From NCBI GenBank assembly GCA_016927735.1, contig JAFGMC010000006.1, forward strand, positions 1-43,951: a DNA stretch of 43,951 bases, in the 5' to 3' direction. The stretch comes from Alphaproteobacteria bacterium (GTDB lineage Bacteria; Pseudomonadota; Alphaproteobacteria; Rs-D84). Both the position numbers and the translations under genes were made by a program. The notes under the pieces were generated by a model. That model saw only the letters and a program-made list of their open reading frames with translations, had not been told where the DNA came from and searched no databases. Of the stretch, positions 33,516-40,026 are shown in pieces. The stretch's first letter is position 1. Every line of letters starts with the position of its first letter.

Positions 33516-33926
33516 TTATAAGTAAAAAAGTAACCCATCTATTTCTGCAATATACCCACGCGATGTTGCCCATTCTGGTATAACTTTTATATTATGAAAT
33601 CTGACTGCACCCATACACATATCTGGTAAATTACCATTCAACATTCTTTGAACAGTTCTTAAACATATTTTGAAATTGTTCTGGTTAACATCAACCATCA
33701 GATATTTATTTTGCAAAGAGTTTTTATTTAATGATTCAAAAATATTTTTATCTTGAACTATATCTGAAAATTCTCTTTTTGATGTTGCACATAAATTTGA
33801 TATCATAGATGTCAAGGCTTCGACAGCTGCCAAAGAAGAACACAAAGTCTCTGCATAAACTATTCTTGCAATTTTATATAGAATGATTTTCGATTCGTCT
33901 GGATTTTTTATGAGTGTCAGATGCAT
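33516..33926 (-). CDS. SleB/CwlJ-like cell-wall hydrolase (putative endolysin)
   Basis: The 136-residue protein shows the Hydrolase_2 pattern: IARIVYAETLCSSLAAVEAL with the likely catalytic Glu near residue 28, then MLNGNLPDMCMGAVRFHN and PEWATSRGYIAEIDGLLFY. These enzymes cleave peptidoglycan; in alphaproteobacterial phages and gene-transfer agents they serve as endolysins. The start at 33926 has AAGGAAG; the upstream frame crosses a terminator hairpin and the promoter. It forms a lysis cassette with the holin-like gene. Confidence 0.78.
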   Translation of the reverse strand: MHLTLIKNPDESKIILYKIARIVYAETLCSSLAAVEALTSMISNLCATSKREFSDIVQDKNIFESLNKNSLQNKYLMVDVNQNNFKICLRTVQRMLNGNLPDMCMGAVRFHNIKVIPEWATSRGYIAEIDGLLFYL

Positions 33927-33953
33927 TCTATACTTCCTTTTTTTATGCAAAAG

Positions 33954-34023
33954 AAAAACCCGCAAAAAATTGCGGGCAAAAATTTTAGTCAAAAAAAGTA
34001 TAAAAAAAACGCAACTATGTGCG
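33954..34023 (-). terminator. tandem terminator-like hairpins in the leader of the lysis cassette
   Basis: On the minus strand CGCA/TGCG (34010-34023) is followed by T8, then CCCGCA/TGCGGG (33959-33976) is followed by T5. Both lie between the promoter at 34051-34079 and the hydrolase ATG. They could instead terminate birA, which ends 100-150 nt upstream. Confidence 0.6.
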
Positions 34024-34050
34024 AATATGATCTCTACTTTTATGCTTTGC

Positions 34051-34079
34051 ATTGTATCATAAAATAGTCATAAAGTCAA
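34051..34079 (-). promoter_or_regulatory. promoter of the hydrolase-holin-scaffold cassette
   Basis: On the minus strand TTGACT (34074-34079), a 17-bp spacer, and TACAAT (34051-34056) with an upstream TG (extended -10). The start is near 34044, only about 20 nt before the first hairpin. Confidence 0.75.
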
Positions 34080-34123
34080 TATGAAAAAGTTTTAATTATA
34101 AAAATAATTTAAAAATTAATATT

Positions 34124-34786
34124 TTAAATGCTAATTTCATCACCATAGGTCATTATATATTCTGGTCCGTTTCTTAAAACCAACGCACCATTTTCATTAA
34201 TACCTATTAATTCAACTGATTTGCCGCGATGTGTAATTGTTTTATTTAATCCAGCAGCTAAATCCATCCATCTTTTTCTGACAACAGAGAAATCCCGATT
34301 TAACCAAACATCCAAAGACTTCATAAGTGAAGATAATAATTCACTCTTACTAACTTTTACATAATTATCAAGTTTATCGGTTTTATATTTTGAAACTGTT
34401 GGATTTGTTTTTATATTTATTCCGATACCGATAATTACGAAATCTTTTGCGTATTCAATTAAAACACCGCTCACTTTTTTTTCATTAATCAAAATATCAT
34501 TAGGCCATTTTATATTCGGACTGATACCGAATGAAATAAGCGTTTCTGCAATCGAAACCGCAACAGCATAAGATAATTTCGGATCACGTTCGTCTATAGA
34601 ATAAATAAAACTGGCATATAAATTTCCATGATGTGAAACCCATATTCTTCTATATCTTCCACGTCCTGCTGATTGTGCCTCGGCAACTATTACCGTACGA
34701 TCAGTTGCAACACCATTTGCAATTAATTCATGCGCATAAACCTGCGTGCTTGGAATTTTATCAAAAGAAATTAATTTATATGACAT
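34124..34786 (-). CDS. birA: biotin--[acetyl-CoA-carboxylase] ligase
   Basis: BirA activates biotin with ATP and transfers it to the biotin carboxyl carrier protein for fatty-acid synthesis. The 220-residue protein has STQVYA, GRGRYRRIWVS then GNLYASF, KWPNDILI and KVSGVLIE, GIGINI, and a small C-terminal domain. It lacks the N-terminal DNA-binding domain, so it is an enzyme only. A winged-helix protein is encoded 5 nt upstream and probably shares its transcript. Confidence 0.94.
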   Translation of the reverse strand: MSYKLISFDKIPSTQVYAHELIANGVATDRTVIVAEAQSAGRGRYRRIWVSHHGNLYASFIYSIDERDPKLSYAVAVSIAETLISFGISPNIKWPNDILINEKKVSGVLIEYAKDFVIIGIGINIKTNPTVSKYKTDKLDNYVKVSKSELLSSLMKSLDVWLNRDFSVVRKRWMDLAAGLNKTITHRGKSVELIGINENGALVLRNGPEYIMTYGDEISI

Positions 34787-34791
34787 TAGAG

Positions 34792-35220
34792 CTAGCCAAT
34801 TAAGTATTTTCCGTTTTCGTTTTTTATAAAATTCCGACCATAAGTTTTTCTAAGCTGATAAATTGCAGTATCAATTGTGTGTGTCGCAATATCAGGTGAA
34901 TAACCCAAAACATTTTTTAAATCATTTACAGACATACCACCAGTTTTAAACAATAATACAACTATATTCATTTGTAATCTTGGTAAAATCACAGATTTTT
35001 TAAATACTTTTTTCAGAACATCGCGTTGATTTTCATCAATTGTATTCAATATTATTGCCTTCAATTCTATTGGTGTTATTTGGTCTGTAATGTTCAACGA
35101 ATCGAAATTTACATCTGCAACATTCGAATCATCAACAACAGTCGCGCTTAAATCGGTCAAGATTTTACGCCACAAGTCATTGTTCGTATATATACTGATT
35201 CCATTTAACATATACGCCAT
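34792..35220 (-). CDS. winged-helix DNA-binding protein
   Basis: The 142-residue protein ends in an OmpR/PhoB-like winged helix (about 75-142, GGMSVNDLKNVLGYSPDIAT, then YQLRKTYGRNF and a wing KNENGKYLIG). The N-terminal half is short and lacks receiver-domain residues. The start is uncertain: ATG 35220 is chosen, but ATG 35211 and TTG 35247 are in frame and none has a clear SD. It lies 5 nt from birA. Because birA here has lost its own DNA-binding domain, this partner could be a regulator of the same pathway; that is inference. Confidence 0.65.
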   Translation of the reverse strand: MAYMLNGISIYTNNDLWRKILTDLSATVVDDSNVADVNFDSLNITDQITPIELKAIILNTIDENQRDVLKKVFKKSVILPRLQMNIVVLLFKTGGMSVNDLKNVLGYSPDIATHTIDTAIYQLRKTYGRNFIKNENGKYLIG

Positions 35221-35283
35221 ATTAAACAATAAAGAAAACTGTTGCAAACTTTTTAGGAAAAATAACTTTTTATATAATATTCA

Positions 35284-35307
35284 AAAAACCACCGAAAAAA
35301 TCGGTGG
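35284..35307 (-). terminator. terminator of the small HTH gene
   Basis: The stem CCACCGA/TCGGTGG is followed on the minus strand by a T-run, about 30 nt after the stop codon. Confidence 0.85.
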
Positions 35308-35334
35308 GATTTTAGGAAAAAAACGAAAACTTAA

Positions 35335-35580
35335 TTAATGAATATTTACGCCAGAATTTTGTATAAATTTTGTAAACTCTGAAATATCCTCTCCGGTTGA
35401 AGATAATATTTTTGAGATACTGAGCGTAGAAGGCCATCTGGGTTGGCCCTCTTTGGACCATCTTTTACTTTTATTAAAAGTCGTTGGATCCAAACCACTA
35501 TTTTTTGCAAGCCCCGAACAGGACATTTTATGCTCAATAGCAAAGTGTTCTATGGCTGTCCATATATCTTCGTGTGTCAT
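35335..35580 (-). CDS. small HTH protein, N-terminal half of an S24-type regulator
   Basis: The 81-residue protein contains MTHEDIWTAIEHFAIEHKMS then GLAKNSGLDPTTFNKSKR and RWPSTLSISKIL. This matches the HTH of alphaproteobacterial CI/S24 regulators that usually exceed 200 residues. The peptidase-like domain is absent. The intact SD (AGGAGAGAGAA), promoter, operator-like repeat and terminator suggest a working short form rather than a wreck. A stand-alone HTH could compete with full-length repressors. Confidence 0.82.
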   Translation of the reverse strand: MTHEDIWTAIEHFAIEHKMSCSGLAKNSGLDPTTFNKSKRWSKEGQPRWPSTLSISKILSSTGEDISEFTKFIQNSGVNIH

Positions 35581-35626
35581 TTCTCTCTCCTGTGTTATAA
35601 TCCTTTATTCCTAAGACTATATTCTA

Positions 35627-35657
35627 ATTATAGTTGAATATATATTTTATTTCAACT
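35627..35657 (-). promoter_or_regulatory. promoter and palindromic operator of the small HTH gene
   Basis: On the minus strand TTGAAA (35650-35655), a 17-bp spacer and TATAAT (35627-35632). The perfect inverted repeat AGTTGAA/TTCAACT (35632-35638 and 35651-35657, 12-bp gap) spans the -35 to the -10. This is the layout expected for autorepression. Confidence 0.65.
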
Positions 35658-35698
35658 TAAAATCCTAAGTAAGATTTCCTATTCAAAAAAGACGTAAA

Positions 35699-35728
35699 AA
35701 AAACATTTTTTATACAAAAAATGTTTTT
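35699..35728. repeat. 13-bp perfect inverted repeat upstream of the sRNA promoter
   Basis: AAAAACATTTTTT (35699-35711), a 4-nt loop and AAAAAATGTTTTT (35716-35728). The second arm runs into TTGACA (35727-35732), which is repeated 13 bp downstream as the likely -35. It could be an operator or a weak terminator. Confidence 0.55.
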
Positions 35729-35739
35729 GACAATTTATA

Positions 35740-35767
35740 TTGACAAATAAAATAAATGTATTATATT
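35740..35767 (+). promoter_or_regulatory. promoter of the putative sRNA
   Basis: TTGACA (35740-35745), a 16-bp spacer and TATATT (35762-35767). The predicted start at about 35774 coincides with the first base-paired nucleotide of the RNA. Confidence 0.65.
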
Positions 35768-35773
35768 ATGATT

Positions 35774-35880
35774 CGTCAGGGGGTGAAAGTCCTTTGGCAC
35801 AGGTGCAACGCATCTGACGGGCCCGGAGATTCAGACTCCCTCCTACATTCTCTCTCCTCTGGACTTTGGGCCTTTTTTTT
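35774..35880 (+). ncRNA. putative stand-alone small RNA with an anti-Shine-Dalgarno stretch
   Basis: A good promoter, a GC-rich body unlike the AT-rich surroundings and an intrinsic terminator delimit about 107 nt with no coding frame. Helices are CGTCAG (35774-35779) with CTGACG (35814-35819), GGAG/CTCC (35825-35839), and terminator stem GGCCC (35820-35824) with GGGCC (35868-35872) followed by T8. AAAGTCC (35786-35792) can alternatively pair with GGACTTT (35861-35867). The exposed segment TTCTCTCTCCT (35848-35858) is perfectly antisense to the SD region of the small HTH gene and nearly so to the histone-like gene. It matches no RNA family I recognise. Confidence 0.6.
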
Positions 35881-35887
35881 CAGTTTA

Positions 35888-35964
35888 GAATGTCCATATA
35901 TTTTTCTCCTTTCCTTCCTTTCTTGGACATTCAAAAAAACCCGCCAAAACGGCGGGATTTTTTT
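35888..35964 (+). ncRNA. CU-loop hairpin plus bidirectional terminator
   Basis: GAATGTCC (35888-35895) pairs with GGACATTC (35925-35932) around a pyrimidine loop containing CTCCTTTCCTTCCTTTC. The stem CCCGCC/GGCGGG (35940-35956) with T7 follows. The latter also terminates the minus-strand methyltransferase gene. The first hairpin could be a second anti-SD module if sRNA transcription reads through. The whole 35581-35979 stretch holds no gene beyond these elements. Confidence 0.45.
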
Positions 35965-35979
35965 ATTAAATTATAATTT

Positions 35980-36900
35980 TTATTTATTAAATATGCTGAC
36001 CAATTCCCAATGCGCTGACCCAACAAACTGATCGACAGGTGTCAATTCCACTAATTTAAATCCACCCTGCTCTAGAATCGCTTTGTCACGCATAAAAGTT
36101 TCTGGATTACATGACACATAGATAATCTTTTTTACATCACTCTTGGCCAGTTCTTTGCATTGTGCCATTGCACCTGCACGTGGCGGATCCATGACCACAC
36201 AATCATATTTTTTTAAATTATGTACAGTTAATGGTTTTTTTAATAAATCTCTTTTAATACCGCCCACAATATCAAATCCATCTGCATTCAGTGCAAAGGT
36301 GAAACTTCCCTGCCCACAGAATAAATCTGCCACCTTTTTGCTGCCTGTTGCAGCAAGGTTTACCAATTTTCGCAAGACTTCTTCACCAGGCTTGCTGGGC
36401 TGTAAAAATGTGTTTGGCTGATAATCAATTTCAATATCATCAAAATTTATAATTGGTTGTTTTATTTGTTTTACAATTTTATCGTTCCACGTAATTCTGA
36501 TTGCGCGACTGTTATCGGCAGCCTTTTTAAATTCAGACGTAAAATATGGTACACTGGATAATACAGAAACATCGATTCCATTTTCACATTCTGTGACCAA
36601 TACATTTCCACCGCCCAGCCAAGGCATAGAAGCAATTTCTGGCAACATTTTATTTAACCCATCTGTCAATGCTGGGCAATTATTAATAGGTATTACATTT
36701 TTTGATCCAGACTGATAAAAACCGAAAACATTATCCAGAAATGAAAAATCTGCACGTCTTCGCTTTCCAGGTTCAATCCAAACCGGATTATTTGTTATTG
36801 GTAAATTTTGCAGAAACACTTTTTTCGATTCGCGATAATCATCTGATGTAAAATCAAATTTACATCCACCGCATTTGCCAAAAAATGGACATTTTTTCAT
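35980..36900 (-). CDS. TrmA/RumA-family RNA (uracil-5-)-methyltransferase-like protein
   Basis: The 306-residue protein has an iron-sulfur cysteine set (CPFFGKCGGC at 4-13, plus Cys in NNCPAL). The SAM site is DLFCGQGSFTFAL, followed by VVMDPPRAG, the catalytic Cys in VSCNPETF and the end TPVDQFVGSAHWELVSIF. The family forms m5U in rRNA or tRNA. It lacks the N-terminal TRAM domain and is about 100 residues shorter than RlmD/RumA, so the exact target is unclear. It starts 1 nt after the upstream barrel gene and has no SD, so coupled translation is likely. Confidence 0.85.
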   Translation of the reverse strand: MKKCPFFGKCGGCKFDFTSDDYRESKKVFLQNLPITNNPVWIEPGKRRRADFSFLDNVFGFYQSGSKNVIPINNCPALTDGLNKMLPEIASMPWLGGGNVLVTECENGIDVSVLSSVPYFTSEFKKAADNSRAIRITWNDKIVKQIKQPIINFDDIEIDYQPNTFLQPSKPGEEVLRKLVNLAATGSKKVADLFCGQGSFTFALNADGFDIVGGIKRDLLKKPLTVHNLKKYDCVVMDPPRAGAMAQCKELAKSDVKKIIYVSCNPETFMRDKAILEQGGFKLVELTPVDQFVGSAHWELVSIFNK

Positions 36901-36901
36901 A

Positions 36902-37549
36902 TTAAAAATTTATACGCGCACCAATTCTAAATTGGTTTGCAGATGGTGAAAAGTTTTCTATTACATCAAATTTTGGTGAGAACATATACAAGTATCTGTA
37001 CCCTAAATCCAAAGTAAATCTACTGCCCATTTCAATACCAATACCGACCAAGGCCGAAACTGCTGGTGAAATTTTATCTTCTATTGCAGCACCTTCTACT
37101 GAATTCCATGATAATCCTGCCCCAAAACCAACATATGGAACAAATACTTGTTTATGAAAAATACGATACATGCTGTCGATACGCGCATCAAATATTGCAT
37201 TAACAAAAGCGGTATTACCAGAAATTGAAAATGCGTCCCAATCTGCTTTCAGATTATAATAATTTGCTTCCAGACGAAACGTATCATAAAGACGAACACC
37301 AATAACCCCTTCAAATGAAGTATTATTATTACCGGTGATACTTACCATATCATCTGCACCATTTTGCCACATTGAAAAATTATAATTACCACCGATATAA
37401 AAACGTCTTTCACGTGCAAAAGATTCGGAATCGTTTTCCCCAGCCATTTGTTCTGGATAATTTTTAATCTGTTCCGAACGATAAGGCATCGCAGCACTTG
37501 CAGCGTATGGTAAAAAACAGAAAAAATATGGTAAAAATCTAAGATTCAT
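36902..37549 (-). CDS. outer-membrane beta-barrel protein (OmpA/Omp25-like)
   Basis: The 215-residue protein has a signal peptide (cleavage near ASA-AMP). It then shows alternating beta strands with aromatic ends (RRFYIGGNYNFSMW, FRLEANYYNLKADW, VFVPYVGFGAGLSW, FTLDLGYRYLYMF) and a C-terminal Phe (FRIGARINF), as expected for BamA-dependent 8-strand barrels. Such proteins are abundant surface antigens in host-associated alphaproteobacteria. It lies 14 nt downstream of a second barrel gene. Confidence 0.85.
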   Translation of the reverse strand: MNLRFLPYFFCFLPYAASAAMPYRSEQIKNYPEQMAGENDSESFARERRFYIGGNYNFSMWQNGADDMVSITGNNNTSFEGVIGVRLYDTFRLEANYYNLKADWDAFSISGNTAFVNAIFDARIDSMYRIFHKQVFVPYVGFGAGLSWNSVEGAAIEDKISPAVSALVGIGIEMGSRFTLDLGYRYLYMFSPKFDVIENFSPSANQFRIGARINF

Positions 37550-37563
37550 TTCAAATTCCTAAT

Positions 37564-38334
37564 TTAAAAATTGGTTCGTAGCGTCAACATAATATTACTG
37601 AGGCTTTGGACACCACCCTTTCCGGCATACCATCCAAATCCATTACCGCAAAACATTTGATATTGATATGACAAATCGACACCGGTCAAACTGTTAAACA
37701 TAATATTCAGTCCCAGTATTGCACGTGGTGCAACAAAACCGCCGCCTGTACCACCCGGTCCTTCGAATTTATAATTTCCAACACCAGCGCCCAATCCCAT
37801 AAATGGTACCAATGTTCTACGACGCACAACGTCACCAGTTATTATATAACGTCTGGCAAAATCAAAATACAGTGTTCCGGCGATACTACGCGCTGTGGCC
37901 TGTGCATCTGGATAACCAGAAAAACCAAAACTTTGTGTTTGGAAATCCAACTCTGTACGAACATAGGACGACAAGTTCCAACCCAATCCCATTTGTGCGG
38001 ACCAGCCACCAGATAATTCAACTGCTTGACCTGAAAAATTTGCCTTATCAGACGCAACCCCCAAATTCAATCCACCACCAGCACGCACATACATAGTGGT
38101 TGGAATATAGATACCAAAACTGTCATCAGATACATTACCCAAGGTTTGATAAACCTCTAACCCCAATTCGCCTGGGGCCACATCTTCTTTTACATCAACA
38201 TTTGTTCTGGCGGTGTATACATCAACACCCTCTGACACCTCGTTACGAAAGAGTTCGTCGTTATATCCAGCATATGCGTTATTTAAATCCGCAAATACAA
38301 GACAAAACAAACCAAGCAAAGATATTTTTTTCAT
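37564..38334 (-). CDS. outer-membrane beta-barrel protein
   Basis: The 256-residue protein has a signal peptide (cleavage near AYA-GYN). Barrel strands follow (YVRAGGGLNLGVAS, WSAQMGLGWNLSSYVRTELD, VPFMGLGAGVGNYKF, GVDLSYQYQMF), and it ends in Phe (MLTLRTNF). It is a different sequence from its downstream neighbour but has the same plan. The start at 38334 follows AGGTGGG; four upstream residues in the frame are rejected. It is the first gene of the three-gene minus-strand operon. Confidence 0.82.
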   Translation of the reverse strand: MKKISLLGLFCLVFADLNNAYAGYNDELFRNEVSEGVDVYTARTNVDVKEDVAPGELGLEVYQTLGNVSDDSFGIYIPTTMYVRAGGGLNLGVASDKANFSGQAVELSGGWSAQMGLGWNLSSYVRTELDFQTQSFGFSGYPDAQATARSIAGTLYFDFARRYIITGDVVRRRTLVPFMGLGAGVGNYKFEGPGGTGGGFVAPRAILGLNIMFNSLTGVDLSYQYQMFCGNGFGWYAGKGGVQSLSNIMLTLRTNF

Positions 38335-38384
38335 AAGTAAACCCACCTGCCATAATTACTTTGGATTTTATCATAAAATCAAAC

Positions 38385-38413
38385 TTGATTCCAGCGTGAT
38401 TTGCGCTTATCAT
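38385..38413 (+). promoter_or_regulatory. lpxI promoter giving a leaderless message
   Basis: TTGATT (38385-38390), a 17-bp spacer and TATCAT (38408-38413). The ATG at 38421 is only 7 nt beyond the -10, at the predicted start site. Confidence 0.6.
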
Positions 38414-38420
38414 TGAAAGT

Positions 38421-39248
38421 ATGAAGAAAGACAATAATAAAAAAATAGCTTTATTTGCAGGCGCACTGTCTCTGCCTTTTTTTGCACGCGATGCTTTGCG
38501 AAAAAATGGTTGGGATGTCTATGTTGTTGGGTTAAAAGGATTTTATGACCCAAAGCTGGGGCCAGATCTGGTAATTCGTCTGGGTGGCGGTGGTACGGCT
38601 GCGCGCGAATGCAAGCGTCGTGGTATAACCAAAATGACATTTGTTGGGGCTATTGGGCATCCAAATTTATCTGATATTTGGCCAGATTTTTGGTCTTTAT
38701 CTGCTCTGATAAATATTATGAAAAATCAAAAAGGATATGATTCTATGGCTGTTGCACTTACAAAAGCACTTAATAAAAAAGGATTCGAAGTTGTTGCGGC
38801 ACAAGATTTGGCGCCAGAATTGACTTTTGAAAAACCTGGTGTCAAAACAAAAACAAAACCGACGACTGCTGACGAAAAAGATATCCAGCGTGCAGTTTCT
38901 GTATCACACACAATTGGCATTGCTGACATTGGTGCCAGTGTTGTGGTTGATAAACAAGTAATAGCGGTAGAGGCCGCCGAAGGTACACATCGTATGCTGG
39001 AACGGGTTATTAAATTTCGTGCCGACCGTAAAAAGCAAACCAAGAGTGGGGTTTTTGCAAAAATGACGAAACCCGGGCAAGACCTGCGAATTGATATCCC
39101 TGCGATTGGTGTTGATACTGTAAAATCTGTTGCTGATGCAAAGTTGCGTGGAATTGTTGTAAATTCGAAAACATGTTTTGTTGTTAATAAACCAGAAGTT
39201 ATCAAGGCTGCAAACAAAGCTGGAATATTTATCATTGCAATAGGATAA
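38421..39248 (+). CDS. lpxI: UDP-2,3-diacylglucosamine diphosphatase LpxI
   Basis: LpxI hydrolyses UDP-2,3-diacylglucosamine to lipid X in lipid A synthesis and replaces LpxH in alphaproteobacteria. The 275-residue length is standard. The family pattern is present: N-terminal IALFAGALSLPFFARDALR, IRLGGGGTAARECKRRGIT, then DIGASVVVDKQVIAVEAAEG with THRMLERV, and C-terminal DIPAIGVDTVKS. No SD is visible, consistent with leaderless translation. Here it is not in the usual lpxD-fabZ-lpxA-lpxI-lpxB cluster. Confidence 0.92.
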   Translation: MKKDNNKKIALFAGALSLPFFARDALRKNGWDVYVVGLKGFYDPKLGPDLVIRLGGGGTAARECKRRGITKMTFVGAIGHPNLSDIWPDFWSLSALINIMKNQKGYDSMAVALTKALNKKGFEVVAAQDLAPELTFEKPGVKTKTKPTTADEKDIQRAVSVSHTIGIADIGASVVVDKQVIAVEAAEGTHRMLERVIKFRADRKKQTKSGVFAKMTKPGQDLRIDIPAIGVDTVKSVADAKLRGIVVNSKTCFVVNKPEVIKAANKAGIFIIAIG

Positions 39249-39252
39249 TTAA

Positions 39253-39654
39253 ATGAGAAATAAAATAATCTTAAAATCTTTTTTAATATGGTTGGGAATA
39301 ATACCATTGGCATTTATAAATGGTGGAATACGTGAATTTTTATTAATACCAAACTTTGGTCGTATTGGATTACCAATAAGCGCTTTCATTCTTTGCGCTT
39401 TGATATTTTTATTAGCATATACCTTTATACCAAGTTTAGGAAAAGCGACAAAAGGTACATATAAAAAAATCGGTATTTTATGGGCAATTGCAACTGTTGT
39501 TTTTGAAGTTTTATTGGGATTTATGACTGGAAAATCAGTTTATGATATAATCGCTCCTTATAATATATTTACCGGTAATTTATGGATTATGGTTGTTATA
39601 TTTACTGGATTTGTACCGATTATAATCGCAAGAAAGAAAAAATTATTTAAATAA
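39253..39654 (+). CDS. four-helix membrane protein of unknown function
   Basis: The 133-residue protein has four hydrophobic segments (about 7-25, 38-58, 71-92, 104-124), short loops and a basic C-terminus (RKKKLFK). Conserved-looking pieces are NGGIREFLLIP and LLGFMTGKSVYD. I do not recognise a function. AGGA precedes the ATG, 4 nt after the lpxI stop, so the two are cotranscribed. Confidence 0.8.
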   Translation: MRNKIILKSFLIWLGIIPLAFINGGIREFLLIPNFGRIGLPISAFILCALIFLLAYTFIPSLGKATKGTYKKIGILWAIATVVFEVLLGFMTGKSVYDIIAPYNIFTGNLWIMVVIFTGFVPIIIARKKKLFK

Positions 39655-39657
39655 AAA

Positions 39658-39678
39658 CTGGCATTCGCCGGATTTTTT
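39658..39678 (+). terminator. terminator of the lpxI operon
   Basis: The stem CTGGC/GCCGG (with a GT pair), a short loop and T6. It overlaps the stop codon of the convergent FKBP gene. Confidence 0.65.
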
Positions 39679-40000
39679 ATTCTTTTACAATATCAACTAT
39701 CTTTACTTTGAATACAACATCTTTTCCAGCCAAACCTGGTACATACTGTTGTGGGAATGTGATTTTTACATCGCGTTCTTCGCCTTTCTTTGCACCAATC
39801 AGTTGATCTTCAAATCCTGCTACAAATTTACCACTGCCCAATTTCAGTGAAAAACTTTCGGCTGTCCCACCTTCGAATTGTTGCCCATTCAGAAATCCTG
39901 CAAAATTAATGATAACTGTATCGCCTTTTTTAGCAGAGCTGTCACACCCGCCCAAGAACAATGCACCAACAACGGCAAAAATAGACATGAATTTTTTCAT
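39677..40000 (-). CDS. FKBP-type peptidyl-prolyl isomerase lipoprotein
   Basis: The 107-residue protein combines a lipoprotein signal (MKKFMSIFAVVGALFLGGC) with a compact FKBP domain: GDTVIINFAGFLNGQQFEGG, LKLGSGKFVAGFEDQLIGAK, PQQYVPGLAGKDVVFKV. These are the strands of the trigger-factor-type FKBP core. It probably assists folding of secreted proteins from a membrane anchor. AAAGGA precedes the ATG. Confidence 0.88.
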   Translation of the reverse strand: MKKFMSIFAVVGALFLGGCDSSAKKGDTVIINFAGFLNGQQFEGGTAESFSLKLGSGKFVAGFEDQLIGAKKGEERDVKITFPQQYVPGLAGKDVVFKVKIVDIVKE

Positions 40001-40026
40001 TTTTAAATCCTTTAATTTATATTTGA

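Noticed and set aside
25608-34052. Functional gene-transfer agent made of scattered phage genes
   Set aside because: The terminase is in pieces without its Walker A part, the portal looks short, and no capsid or tail genes are present. Decay explains this better unless intact copies exist elsewhere.
35774-35880. Known RNA (4.5S/SRP RNA, cobalamin riboswitch or group II intron, from GTGAAAGTCC and GGTGCAA pieces)
   Set aside because: The SRP tetraloop/GGAAG-AGC core, B12-box and intron domain V are all missing, and no gene follows on the same strand.
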